From the NCBI GenBank assembly GCA_949298575.1, contig CASFXH010000002.1, forward strand, positions 1 through 64,000: DNA of 64,000 nucleotides, in the 5' to 3' direction. This DNA is from an uncultured Parabacteroides sp. GTDB taxonomy: Bacteria > Bacteroidota > Bacteroidia > Bacteroidales > Tannerellaceae. Under the pieces are notes generated by a model. The model searched no databases. It saw only the letters and a list, made by a program, of their open reading frames with translations, and had not been told where the DNA came from. A program made the translations under genes and the position numbers. Below are positions 50,831 through 60,071 of the stretch, piece by piece (position 1 is the first letter of the stretch; each line of letters starts with the position of its first letter).

Positions 50831-51185
50831 ATATGGCGTGATCGGCATGAGCAACACGCTGATCACGATGGTCGTGATTTGGATCATGATGAAGACGTTC
50901 GGTTTGCCGGAGGGCCTGTCCAACATCACGGGCTATGTGGCGGGTTTGGTGAATAGCTACGTTTGGAACCGGCAATGGACGTTCCGGGGATCCGAGACGA
51001 CCTTTTGGCGGGGCGTCATGCGGTTCGCGATCGCTTTTGGCGTTTGCTACGCGCTCCAGTACGGATTGGTCTTGGCGCTGAACCGCCATTTGCCGATAGA
51101 CCATTATTATAATCACCTGATCGGGATGGTGTTTTACACGTTCCTGAATTTCTTGATGAATAAGTTTTATACATTTAAAGTATGA
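50805..51185 (+). CDS. GtrA-family membrane protein
   Basis: A 126-residue inner-membrane protein with four helices: IKYGVIGMSNTLITMVVIWI, SNITGYVAGLVNSYVWNRQW, MRFAIAFGVCYALQYGLVLA and LIGMVFYTFLNFLMNKFYTF. The N-S-Y-x-W-N-R-x-W-T-F motif and the N-K-F-Y-T-F end define the GtrA family, thought to flip or position undecaprenyl-phosphate sugars. It overlaps the following GT2 gene by four bases, the classical gtrA-gtrB arrangement. Confidence 0.9.
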   Translation: MKIVEQAIKYGVIGMSNTLITMVVIWIMMKTFGLPEGLSNITGYVAGLVNSYVWNRQWTFRGSETTFWRGVMRFAIAFGVCYALQYGLVLALNRHLPIDHYYNHLIGMVFYTFLNFLMNKFYTFKV

Positions 51186-52144
51186 GGGAAAAAGTCGCGG
51201 TTATCGTGCCTTGCTATAATGAGGAGGCCGTCTTGAAAGAGTCTTACCGGCGGACGCGGGCGGTGTTGGATACCCTGCCCTATCCGGGCGAGATTATTTA
51301 CGTGAACGACGGGAGTCGCGACGCGACACGCTCGATCCTCGATGAGCTTGCCGCCACCGACCCACGGGTCAAGGTGCTTCACTTTTCCCGCAATTTCGGT
51401 CATCAGCCAGCCGTCACGGCAGGAATCCATCATTGCGACGCCGACTTGGCGGTCATCATCGACGCGGATATGCAGGACCCTCCCGAGCTGATCCCCGAAA
51501 TCCTGGCTCTCCGGGAGCGGGAGCAAGCCAACGTGGTCTATTGCGTGCGTAGCCATCGGGAAGGGGAGAGCTTTTTCAAGTTGTTTACGGCGAAAATGTT
51601 TTATCGTATTTTTAATGCGATGAGCGAGGTGCGCTTCCCGCTTGATACGGGCGATTTCCGTCTGATCGATCGGAAGGTGATGGATGAGTTTGTCCGGTTT
51701 AATGAGCGCGGGAAATATATCCGCGGGTTGATCTCATGGATTGGTTTCAAGCAAGTCCCGTTCCATTACGAGCGGAAGGCACGGATCGCGGGCGAGACCA
51801 AATATCCGTTGCGGAAGATGTTCAGCTTCGCTTCGAACGCGATGCTTTATTTCTCGAAAAAACCTTTGCGAATCGCCACGGGCTTAGGTTTCCTGTCGGT
51901 CTTGGTGGGGATAATTTTGGCGGTCTGGTTCACGTTGGGGAAGATCTATGGTTTTAGTAACGCCGAGGAAGGATGGACTTCCATCATGACGACCATTATT
52001 TTCTTTGGCGGCGTCCAGTTGCTCACGGTCGGGGTGTTAGGGCAATACATTGGAATCCTGTTTGATGAGGTGAAGGCCCGACCGGAATACATTATCGACG
52101 AGACCCGGAATTTCGATCGTAAGGTCTCTTTACCCCAAGAATAG
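51182..52144 (+). CDS. GtrB/DPMS-like glycosyltransferase family 2
   Basis: A 320-residue GT2 enzyme with two C-terminal helices. The N-terminus VAVIVPCYNEEAVLKESYRR and YVNDGSRDATRSIL bind the nucleotide, VIIDADMQDPPELIPEILAL has the metal-binding Asp residues, and LDTGDFRLIDRKVMDEF matches the acceptor region. Helices lie near residues 236-258 and 268-298. Such enzymes make undecaprenyl-phosphate-linked glucose or similar sugars for modifying surface glycans. Coupled to gtrA by a four-base overlap. Confidence 0.9.
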   Translation: MREKVAVIVPCYNEEAVLKESYRRTRAVLDTLPYPGEIIYVNDGSRDATRSILDELAATDPRVKVLHFSRNFGHQPAVTAGIHHCDADLAVIIDADMQDPPELIPEILALREREQANVVYCVRSHREGESFFKLFTAKMFYRIFNAMSEVRFPLDTGDFRLIDRKVMDEFVRFNERGKYIRGLISWIGFKQVPFHYERKARIAGETKYPLRKMFSFASNAMLYFSKKPLRIATGLGFLSVLVGIILAVWFTLGKIYGFSNAEEGWTSIMTTIIFFGGVQLLTVGVLGQYIGILFDEVKARPEYIIDETRNFDRKVSLPQE

Positions 52145-52194
52145 AGATCGTCAATTCGTGTCGACGTTTTGACGTTTTTTTATTTTATATTATG

Positions 52195-52202
52195 TATTTT
52201 CG
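52195..52202 (+). promoter_or_regulatory. -7 element before the rhamnosidase gene
   Basis: TATTTTCG (one mismatch to TAnnTTTG) lies 31 bases before the GH78 start, with TTTTG about 23 bases further upstream as a possible -33 element. Confidence 0.45.
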
Positions 52203-52233
52203 CGAGAGATGTTAAACTTATATACTGAATTTC

Positions 52234-55200
52234 ATGAAAAACGCACGCTTATTCCTTCTGGCGCTGTTGACGTTGTGGTTGCCTTCCGTTGAGGCTTGGG
52301 GCATTACGACGTTGACTGATTTGAAAGTCGAGTATCAAACGAATCCTTTGGGAATTGACGTTAGTCAACCTCGTTTCAATTGGCAGATGGCTTCTGATCG
52401 TTATGGAGCCGCTCAAAGCGCTTACCAATTGCTTGTCGCGACTGATGAGGCGGGCTTGCGTTCAGGGGAATATTATTATGATTCGGGTAAAAGGGTGTCT
52501 GATCGCTCGGTCGGCATTGTTTACGAGGGACCGGCATTGAAGCCCTCCACACGTTATTATTGGACCGTGAAGGTCTGGGATGAGCAAGGACAGCCGGTTG
52601 AATCGGATGAGAAGGCTTGGTTCGAGACAGGCCTTTTGGGCTCAGGTTGGAGTGGCGCACGATGGATCGGCTCGTCGAAGGCGCCTTTATCGAAATATCG
52701 TTCCCAATTTGTTCTTGATTACGACGTGGAGATCGCGGAGGGCAGCGATCGGGCGACCTTCGTTTTCGGGGCTCGCGACGATAGGAACTACGTCATGGCG
52801 GAGTTGGATTTGAATGGCTCCGGTGGCGTGCCTTGTTTTCGTTTGAGTCACGTGACGGAAGGGAAGCTCGTGGAAGATGCCTCCGAGAATGTTTCCGCGA
52901 TAATTCCATCGTCTTCAAAACGGGAAAAACATCATATCCGGTTAGACGTGACCACGGCGCAATATGCTTTGAAGTATTTCGTGGATGTTTGGATTGATGG
53001 AAAGAAATTGGAAAATACAAGTTTGACGCCCGAAGAAAAAGCCCAAAAGAATCGGCCCAATTTCTGGGGCGGTTTGGAAGGCGCTTTCACGATTTATCCT
53101 TATCCGAAGGGTGATTTGATTTATTTGTGCCGTTTGTATTCAATTGGCTTTAAGCAACCCGCTGGGCAAACCGCTACGTTCTCGAATATTGTTTTGAGCG
53201 AGAAGGCATGGGATACGGAGCTTTATCGTTCGTCCAAAATCTATACTGAAAAAGGAACTGATCGTTTGAATGTTTGGTTCCCGGGTGCGGATCGCTCGGC
53301 GCCGATGTTGCGTAAGACGATCATGATCCGTAAGCCGATCGCTTCCGCGCGACTGTATGCGACGGCACGTGGCATCTATGAGTTCTCGCTGAACGGAAAA
53401 CGGGTGGGCAACGATTACCTGAATCCGGGTTGGACGGACTATCGTTATCGTTTCATGTATAATACGTATGATGTCACTGATCTGTTGCGTCAAGGAGAAA
53501 ATGGTTTAGGTGCCCAGCTGGGAACCGGATGGTGGAGTGATCACAATGGTTTCATGACCGGTTGGCAAGACCAATACGGTACTCATCTTTCGCTTTTGGG
53601 TAAACTTTTGGTGAAGTATACGGATGGGACGTCGGAGGTTTTCGTGACGGATGAAAGCTGGAAATGTTATGATCAAGGTCCAATTATCGAAAACAGTTTG
53701 CAAAATGGTGAGGAATACGATGCTCGCAAGGAAGTACTAGGCTGGACAGAACCAGGTTTTGATGATTCGTCGTGGAAAACCGCGACACGTTTCGCCTCAC
53801 CGGCGGTTAGTGTGAAGTTGCAGGCTTACGTGGGTTCGCCTATTCGCAATCACGTGACATTAACCGCTCAATCGATGGCTGAGCCTTTGCCGGGTGTTTA
53901 TGTTTATGATATGGGACAAAATATGGTCGGTGTGCCTCGTCTGAAGATGCGGGGTGAGGAGGGACAGGAGATCATCATCCGTTTTGGAGAAATGAATTAT
54001 CCGACAACAATCCCAACCGATCCGATTGCGCCTTATACGATTGAGATGTACAAAGAAAAACAAGGACAAGTTTATACGGATAATTATCGTAGCGCCTTGT
54101 CGACGGATCGTTATATTTTCCGGGGCGATGCGGCGGGTGAGACCTATGAGCCACGTTTTACGTTCCATGGGTTCCGTTATATTGAGATTCATGGTTTGAA
54201 AGAACCCTTGCCATTGGAAGACGTGAAAGGGATCGTTTTGGAGTCGATAGGAGAGCAGACTAGCGCTTACGAGACATCGGATGAGCGAGTCAATAGGCTG
54301 TACCAAAACATCGTTTGGGGGCAAAGGGGCAATTTCCTTTCCGTACCGACCGATTGCCCTCAACGTGACGAGCGGATGGGATGGACAGGTGACGCTCAAG
54401 TTTTCGCTCGGGCGGCTACTTATAATATGAATGTCGATCCATTTTATACCCGTTGGCTTTATACGCTTCGTGACAATCAAAGCGCGGATGGTAATTTCCC
54501 GAATTATGCGCCGGTCGTTGGGTTCCCACCCTATGGTGCAGAACCGGGTGCGGGCGCGATGGGCTGGACGGAAGCGGGTATTATTGTCCCATGGCAAGTA
54601 TATCAACAATATGGCGATCTCCGGATTTTAGAGGAACATTACCCGGCAATGTTGGCTTATATGGATTATTTGGAGCGTCGGGCGGTTGATTATGTGCAAC
54701 CTTTTGGTGGCTTTGGCGATTGGCTGGCTATCGAAGGAACTAATTCGATGTTGACCAATACGGCCTATTCCGCTTATGACGCGATGATCATGGAACAAGT
54801 AGCCGCGGCATTAGGTAAAGAGAGTGATCAGCGACGCTTCCGGGCGCTTTATGAGAAAATCAAGGATTCATTTAATCGTCATTTCGTGGATGCGGAGGGA
54901 CGGACTTTCGCTCCGGCGGCATCTTCCATTTTCGGGGAAAGCTCTATTGCCTCATGGCCTGGCCAGGACCCGAATGACGCGAAGCGGGTTGACACGCAGA
55001 CTTCATATGTCGTACCCTTGCAATTCGATCTTTTCAATGAACATAATAAGCCTTTGGCATTGAAACATCTTTTGGAAAATATTGAAAAGCATGGTTATAA
55101 ATTGACGACGGGTTTTATAGGTACGCCTTATTTGAACTTGGTTCTTTCTGAGAATGGCTATGATGAGGTCGCGTATCGTCTCTTTGAGCAGACGGCTTAT

Positions 55201-55680
55201 CCTTCGTGGCTTTATCCTGTCCTTCAAGGAGCGACAACTATTTGGGAACGTTGGAATTCCTATACGCTGGTGAATGGTTTTGGTCCAGTCGACATGAATT
55301 CGTTCAATCATTATTCTTATGGAGCGATAGAGGAATGGATGATGGCTTATTCTATCGGTATTCAGCGAGATGAGGATTTTCCGGGTTACAAGCACATTCT
55401 TTTGCAACCTCGGATAGGCGGTAGTTTTGGTTATATTCGTGGCCATTATGATTCTGTTTATGGTCGGATCGCGAGTGGCTGGAGCAAACAAGGTGATCGT
55501 ACGATTTATGAGTCGATAGTTCCAGCCAATACGACAGCAACTCTTTATTTACCGACAATTTCAGACAATGCGATTAAGATTGAGTTGGGAAAGGAGGGCG
55601 CGACTTTTGAAGGCGTGCGTGATGGAAAAGCGGTTTATCATCTGAAATCAGGTGTTTATCGTTTTGTCATGACCAGATGA
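52234..55680 (+). CDS. Glycoside hydrolase family 78 alpha-L-rhamnosidase
   Basis: A 1148-residue exported enzyme (signal peptide MKNARLFLLALLTLWLPSVEAWG). TTLTDLKVEYQTNPLGIDV and PRFNWQMASDRYGAAQSAYQ open the first beta-domain. Residues about 140-330 form a lectin-like insert. The next domain has ISARLYATARGIYEFSLNGK-like residues (ASARLYATARGIYEF, LNPGWTDYRYRFMYNTYDV). The (alpha/alpha)6 barrel carries the family motif DCPQRDERMGWTGDAQ (Asp707, Glu713), and a late Glu1005 in TTIWERWNSY is the likely base. It removes terminal alpha-L-rhamnose from plant or host glycans; periplasmic or outer-surface location is not decided. Confidence 0.92.
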   Translation: MKNARLFLLALLTLWLPSVEAWGITTLTDLKVEYQTNPLGIDVSQPRFNWQMASDRYGAAQSAYQLLVATDEAGLRSGEYYYDSGKRVSDRSVGIVYEGPALKPSTRYYWTVKVWDEQGQPVESDEKAWFETGLLGSGWSGARWIGSSKAPLSKYRSQFVLDYDVEIAEGSDRATFVFGARDDRNYVMAELDLNGSGGVPCFRLSHVTEGKLVEDASENVSAIIPSSSKREKHHIRLDVTTAQYALKYFVDVWIDGKKLENTSLTPEEKAQKNRPNFWGGLEGAFTIYPYPKGDLIYLCRLYSIGFKQPAGQTATFSNIVLSEKAWDTELYRSSKIYTEKGTDRLNVWFPGADRSAPMLRKTIMIRKPIASARLYATARGIYEFSLNGKRVGNDYLNPGWTDYRYRFMYNTYDVTDLLRQGENGLGAQLGTGWWSDHNGFMTGWQDQYGTHLSLLGKLLVKYTDGTSEVFVTDESWKCYDQGPIIENSLQNGEEYDARKEVLGWTEPGFDDSSWKTATRFASPAVSVKLQAYVGSPIRNHVTLTAQSMAEPLPGVYVYDMGQNMVGVPRLKMRGEEGQEIIIRFGEMNYPTTIPTDPIAPYTIEMYKEKQGQVYTDNYRSALSTDRYIFRGDAAGETYEPRFTFHGFRYIEIHGLKEPLPLEDVKGIVLESIGEQTSAYETSDERVNRLYQNIVWGQRGNFLSVPTDCPQRDERMGWTGDAQVFARAATYNMNVDPFYTRWLYTLRDNQSADGNFPNYAPVVGFPPYGAEPGAGAMGWTEAGIIVPWQVYQQYGDLRILEEHYPAMLAYMDYLERRAVDYVQPFGGFGDWLAIEGTNSMLTNTAYSAYDAMIMEQVAAALGKESDQRRFRALYEKIKDSFNRHFVDAEGRTFAPAASSIFGESSIASWPGQDPNDAKRVDTQTSYVVPLQFDLFNEHNKPLALKHLLENIEKHGYKLTTGFIGTPYLNLVLSENGYDEVAYRLFEQTAYPSWLYPVLQGATTIWERWNSYTLVNGFGPVDMNSFNHYSYGAIEEWMMAYSIGIQRDEDFPGYKHILLQPRIGGSFGYIRGHYDSVYGRIASGWSKQGDRTIYESIVPANTTATLYLPTISDNAIKIELGKEGATFEGVRDGKAVYHLKSGVYRFVMTR

Positions 55681-55729
55681 GGTGGTTTAAATGTATGAAT
55701 ATAGAATATTAATTTAAAAAAAGAATATC

Positions 55730-57541
55730 ATGAAAAAAGTTGTTTTAAGCTTGTTGGCCGCTTGCGCGTTTGTCGTTTCGGGCCAAGCGCAGTGGAGCCC
55801 GAAGGGCGATAAAATTAAGACCCAATGGACGGAGAATTTGGATCCTACGAATGTCTTACCAGAATATCCACGTCCTGGTTTGACTCGGTCGGATTGGCAG
55901 AACTTGAATGGGGAATGGGATTATGCGATTCGCCCAAAGGGAGAGGCTGAGCCGGCTGTTTACGATGGTAAAATCTTGGTGCCTTTTGCGGTTGAATCTT
56001 CTTTGTCTGGCGTTCAGAAAGAAGTAGGCGCGGATAACGAATTGTGGTATAAACGTGAATTTACGGTTCCTTCCGCTTGGCGAAAAGGAGATATCCTATT
56101 GCATTTCGGGGCGGTTGATTGGAAAGCAGATGTGTTTGTCAACGATATTTTGATTGGTTCTCATCAGGGCGGGTATACGCCGTTCTATTTCAATATTGCG
56201 CCTTATTTGAAATCGGGCAAGCAAACGTTGACGGTACGGGTTTGGGATCCGAGTGAAAATGGATTCCAGCCGAGAGGCAAGCAGACCTCCAATCCAGAGA
56301 GCATTTGGTATACTGCCGTGACGGGTATCTGGCAAACAGTGTGGCTGGAGCCGGTTCATTCAACTCATGTGACAGCGATCAAAGCGATTCCCGATATTGA
56401 TCATAATGTCGTCAACGTAACGGTTAACGCTTCGTGCGGACAACCGGGGACAGTGGTTGCTGTCGAGCTTTTGGACGAGGGAAAAAGTGTTGCGCAGGCA
56501 AAGGGAGTCCCTGGAAAGGCCTTGCGTTTAGGCATGGATAATCCAGAACTCTGGGAACCTGCTAATCCTCGCCTTTATGAAATGAGAGTGACGTTAACCC
56601 AAAATGGGAAGACAGTCGATGAGGTAGGTTCTTATACGGCTTTCCGAAAGATTTCGACGTCCCGAGATGCGGATGGCATCATGCGGCTTTGCTTGAACAA
56701 TAAGCCGCTTTTCCAATACGGTCCATTGGATCAAGGTTGGTGGCCTGATGGGCTTTATACTGCTCCGACTGACGAGGCTTTGCGTTTTGATATCGTGAAG
56801 ACCAAGGAGTGGGGCTTTAACATGATTCGTAAACATGTGAAGGTCGAGCCGGCTCGTTGGTATTATCATTGTGATAAAGAGGGTATTTTGGTATGGCAAG
56901 ATATGCCGAGTGGTGACATGGGCAACCAATGGGCGCCGCGGACTTATGGGGATGGAACCGATAAGGCTCGTACGCCAGAATCGATTCAAAATTATTACCA
57001 AGAATGGAAAGAGATCATGGATCTGTGCATTTCTAATCCTTCGGTAGTTGTTTGGGTTCCTTTTAATGAGGCTTGGGGGCAGTTCGATACCGAGGAAGTG
57101 GTGGCTTGGACCGAAGCTTACGATCCGTCGAGAGTCGTGAACTCGGCTAGTGGCGGTAATCATCGAGCTTGTGGTGATATTCTAGACTTGCATAACTATC
57201 CGGCCCCGGAAATGTATTTGTTTGATCCTGCACGTGTGAATGTTTTAGGTGAATATGGTGGTATTGGTCTGCCGATCGAGGATCACTTGTGGTGGAATAA
57301 GCGGAATTGGGGATATATTCAGTTCAAGAATAGCGACGAGGTGACGGCTGAGTATATTAAATATGCTAAACAACTGAAACAATTGGTAAAACGAGGATTT
57401 TCAGCCGCGGTTTATACACAAACAACAGATGTCGAGGGAGAAGTCAATGGCTTAATGACTTACGACCGGAAAGTGATTAAGATCAATGAGGCGAAGGTCA
57501 AGGCGATCAACCAAGAAGTGATCCGTTCGATGACGGAGTAA
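55730..57541 (+). CDS. Glycoside hydrolase family 2 enzyme
   Basis: A 603-residue exported protein (signal peptide MKKVVLSLLAACAFVVSGQA). The sugar-binding jelly roll carries LTRSDWQNLNGEWDYAI, LWYKREFTVPSAW and GSHQGGYTPFYFNI, followed by an immunoglobulin-like domain and a TIM barrel. The acid/base Glu447 is in VPFNEAWGQF and the nucleophile Glu508 in LGEYGGIGLP. Activity could be beta-galactosidase, beta-glucuronidase or a related exo-activity. Placed 49 bases after the rhamnosidase, it probably acts on the same substrate glycan. Confidence 0.88.
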   Translation: MKKVVLSLLAACAFVVSGQAQWSPKGDKIKTQWTENLDPTNVLPEYPRPGLTRSDWQNLNGEWDYAIRPKGEAEPAVYDGKILVPFAVESSLSGVQKEVGADNELWYKREFTVPSAWRKGDILLHFGAVDWKADVFVNDILIGSHQGGYTPFYFNIAPYLKSGKQTLTVRVWDPSENGFQPRGKQTSNPESIWYTAVTGIWQTVWLEPVHSTHVTAIKAIPDIDHNVVNVTVNASCGQPGTVVAVELLDEGKSVAQAKGVPGKALRLGMDNPELWEPANPRLYEMRVTLTQNGKTVDEVGSYTAFRKISTSRDADGIMRLCLNNKPLFQYGPLDQGWWPDGLYTAPTDEALRFDIVKTKEWGFNMIRKHVKVEPARWYYHCDKEGILVWQDMPSGDMGNQWAPRTYGDGTDKARTPESIQNYYQEWKEIMDLCISNPSVVVWVPFNEAWGQFDTEEVVAWTEAYDPSRVVNSASGGNHRACGDILDLHNYPAPEMYLFDPARVNVLGEYGGIGLPIEDHLWWNKRNWGYIQFKNSDEVTAEYIKYAKQLKQLVKRGFSAAVYTQTTDVEGEVNGLMTYDRKVIKINEAKVKAINQEVIRSMTE

Positions 57542-57616
57542 TGTTCATCCGTTTCGTTTGCGTAGCATCCATAAGTTCCGTAAATTCGCGGGCATATTTT
57601 ATGGAAAAGAACAAGA

Positions 57617-58234
57617 ATGAAGTATAATACGGAAGAAGAAAGACTGGTGTTGCCGGAATATGGACGCAATATCCAGAATATGGTGGACTATTGTGTCACG
57701 ATCGAGAACCGGGAAGAGCGGAAACGTTGCGCGAATACGATTATCAATATCATGGGGAACATGTTTCCCCATTTGCGCGACGTGAATGATTTCAAGCATA
57801 TCTTGTGGGATCATTTGGCGATCATGTCTCATTTTAAGTTGGATATTGATTATCCTTATGAGATCATCAAGCGCGAGAAGTTGAATCAGAAGCCTCCGCG
57901 TATTCCTTATAATATGAGTCATATTCGTTATCGGCATTATGGCAAAACGCTAGAGTTGATGATTCGTAAGGCGAAGGAACTGGAAGATGGGCCAGCGAAA
58001 GATCAGCTGGTCCATCTTTTGGCGACGCAGATGAAAAAATCTTTTTTGACATGGAATAAGGAATCGGTTGACGACCGGAAGATCTTCAAGGACTTGTATG
58101 AGCTTTCGGACGGCGTGATCCTTTTGAAAGAAGAAGAGCATAAGTTGGCTGAGAGTCGGGAGATCTTAGGCCGTAACAGTGGTAATAGCGGAAACCGTAA
58201 AAACAACAATTTCTCACGCAATAAAGGCCGATGA
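57617..58234 (+). CDS. DUF4290 protein
   Basis: A 205-residue soluble protein of the Bacteroidota-specific DUF4290 family: MKYNTEEERLVLPEYGRNIQ, REERKRCANTIINIMGNMFP, DFKHILWDHLAIMSHFKLDI and YRHYGKTLELMI. The end is a low-complexity Asn/Arg/Gly tail suggestive of RNA or disordered interaction. Overlaps murA by four bases, a widely conserved pairing in the phylum. Function not known. Confidence 0.88.
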   Translation: MKYNTEEERLVLPEYGRNIQNMVDYCVTIENREERKRCANTIINIMGNMFPHLRDVNDFKHILWDHLAIMSHFKLDIDYPYEIIKREKLNQKPPRIPYNMSHIRYRHYGKTLELMIRKAKELEDGPAKDQLVHLLATQMKKSFLTWNKESVDDRKIFKDLYELSDGVILLKEEEHKLAESREILGRNSGNSGNRKNNNFSRNKGR

Positions 58235-59535
58235 GCTCGTTCGTGATCGATGGAGGTTACCGGTTGAGTGGCGAAATCCAACCGCAAGGCGCCAAGAATG
58301 AGGCGCTGGAGGTGATTTGCGCTACTTTGTTGACGCCCGATAAGGTCATCATCCATAACGTTCCGGATATCTTGGATGTAAACAATCTGATTCTTTTGTT
58401 GAGCGATATGGGGGTGAAAGTCGAGCGTTTGTCGCCCGATACCTATTCGTTCCAGGCGGACGAGGTCGATCTTTCTTATTTGCGAAGCGAGGAGTATGCC
58501 AAGCGAAGTGGGTCGTTGAGGGGATCGGTGATGATTGTTGGTCCCTTGGTGGCTCGTTTTGGGGAGGCTTTAATCCCCAAGCCCGGTGGTGATAAGATTG
58601 GTCGACGTCGTTTGGATACGCATTTTTCAGGAATCCAGAAGTTGGGCGCTCGTTTTCAATACGATCCGGAGAAGCAGAGTTATGAGGTCCGGGCGGGGCG
58701 CTTGGTCGGTACGTATATGCTTTTGGACGAGGCTTCTGTCACGGGAACAGCGAATATCCTGATGGCCGCGGTCTTGGCGAAAGGGCAGACGACGATCTAC
58801 AATGCCGCATGCGAACCTTATCTCCAGCAATTGTCCGCGATGTTGAATCGGATGGGAGCCCGGATTTCAGGAGTGGGCTCCAATTTGTTGACGATAGAAG
58901 GCGTAGAAGCTTTGTCGGGAACGGAGCATACGATCTTGCCTGATATGATTGAGGTAGGAAGTTTTATCGGAATGGCGGCCATGACAGGTTCAGAGATTAC
59001 AATCAAGAATACGGGTTATCGGCAATTGGGAATTATTCCTGATTCATTTCGTCGTTTAGGAATTACCCTTGAACAGCGGGGAGACGATATTTTTATTCCT
59101 CACCATGATTCCTATCAGATAGAGACTTTTATAGATGGTTCAATTATGACGATCGCGGATGCGCCGTGGCCAGGATTGACGCCTGATTTGTTGAGCGTTT
59201 TTCTGGTTGTGGCTACACAAGCGGTCGGGAGTGTATTGATTCACCAGAAAATGTTTGAGAGTCGTCTCTTTTTTGTCGATAAGTTGATCGATATGGGGGC
59301 GCAAATTATTCTTTGTGATCCACACCGGGCGACGGTAATTGGATTGGGTCATCGCTTCCCGTTGCGAGGGTCGACAATGGTTTCTCCGGATATTCGGGCT
59401 GGAATCGCTTTGTTGATCGCGGCGATGAGCGCCGAGGGGACTAGCGTGATCCACAATATTGATCAGATCGATCGGGGCTATCAGAACATTGACCAGCGCT
59501 TGAATCGTCTAGGTGCACGGATCACGAGGCTTTAA
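58231..59535 (+). CDS. murA: UDP-GlcNAc 1-carboxyvinyltransferase MurA (Asp active-site form)
   Basis: A 434-residue enzyme that transfers enolpyruvate from PEP to UDP-GlcNAc, the first committed step of peptidoglycan synthesis. GAKNEALEVICATLLT (Lys22, Asn23), GSVMIVGPLVARFGEAL and GGDKIGRRRLDTHFSGIQKL are clear EPT motifs. At residue 121 the usual Cys of the PGGC loop is Asp (PKPGGDKIG). In other bacteria this replacement retains activity but prevents fosfomycin alkylation, so intrinsic fosfomycin tolerance of the target is expected. It is in the operon DUF4290-murA-rimM-M23-dxr-rseP. Confidence 0.93.
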   Translation: MSSFVIDGGYRLSGEIQPQGAKNEALEVICATLLTPDKVIIHNVPDILDVNNLILLLSDMGVKVERLSPDTYSFQADEVDLSYLRSEEYAKRSGSLRGSVMIVGPLVARFGEALIPKPGGDKIGRRRLDTHFSGIQKLGARFQYDPEKQSYEVRAGRLVGTYMLLDEASVTGTANILMAAVLAKGQTTIYNAACEPYLQQLSAMLNRMGARISGVGSNLLTIEGVEALSGTEHTILPDMIEVGSFIGMAAMTGSEITIKNTGYRQLGIIPDSFRRLGITLEQRGDDIFIPHHDSYQIETFIDGSIMTIADAPWPGLTPDLLSVFLVVATQAVGSVLIHQKMFESRLFFVDKLIDMGAQIILCDPHRATVIGLGHRFPLRGSTMVSPDIRAGIALLIAAMSAEGTSVIHNIDQIDRGYQNIDQRLNRLGARITRL

Positions 59536-59549
59536 GAGGAGAATGAGGC

Positions 59550-60071
59550 ATGATTCGAAAAGAAGAACTTTTTAAGATCGGAAAATTCACTAAGCCGCAT
59601 GGAGTCAAGGGTGAAATTACTTTATTGACCCAATATGAGGGGCTGGAGACGATGGACGAGCCATATATCGTCTGTGAGATGGATGGCATCTTCGTACCTT
59701 TTTTCGTGGAAAGTTTCCGGATTAAGAGTGATTCGGCCTTACTGGTGAAATTTGAGTGTTTAGATTCGGATGAGGCGGTTCGGCCGTTTGTCAATAGAGA
59801 GGCTTATATCTCTTTAACCGCGATAGATCCAGAAGAGATGGGTGAAGAGATGCTGTGGGAAGATTGGCTCGGTTATCGGGTGTTTGACGAACGGGAAGGT
59901 GAGCTGGGGACGATCATGGCGGTCGATACGAGTACGGTCAATGTCCTTTTTCGGATCGATCATAAGGGACGAGAGTTGATCTTTCCCGCCGCGGAGGAGT
60001 TGGTTCATTCGGTAAATGAGGATGAGAAAATCATTTGGGTGAAAATGCCTGAAGGATTACTTGATCTATGA
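59550..60071 (+). CDS. rimM: Ribosome maturation factor RimM
   Basis: A 173-residue 30S assembly factor that binds S19 and helps 16S rRNA 3'-domain folding. The RimM N-terminal domain shows LFKIGKFTKPHGVKGEITLL, VPFFVESFRIKSDSALLVKF and REAYISL; the C-terminal PRC-barrel shows WEDWLGYRVFDEREGELGTI, LIFPAAEELV and IIWVKMPEGLLDL. Length is normal. Its stop overlaps the next start by four bases. Confidence 0.93.
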   Translation: MIRKEELFKIGKFTKPHGVKGEITLLTQYEGLETMDEPYIVCEMDGIFVPFFVESFRIKSDSALLVKFECLDSDEAVRPFVNREAYISLTAIDPEEMGEEMLWEDWLGYRVFDEREGELGTIMAVDTSTVNVLFRIDHKGRELIFPAAEELVHSVNEDEKIIWVKMPEGLLDL

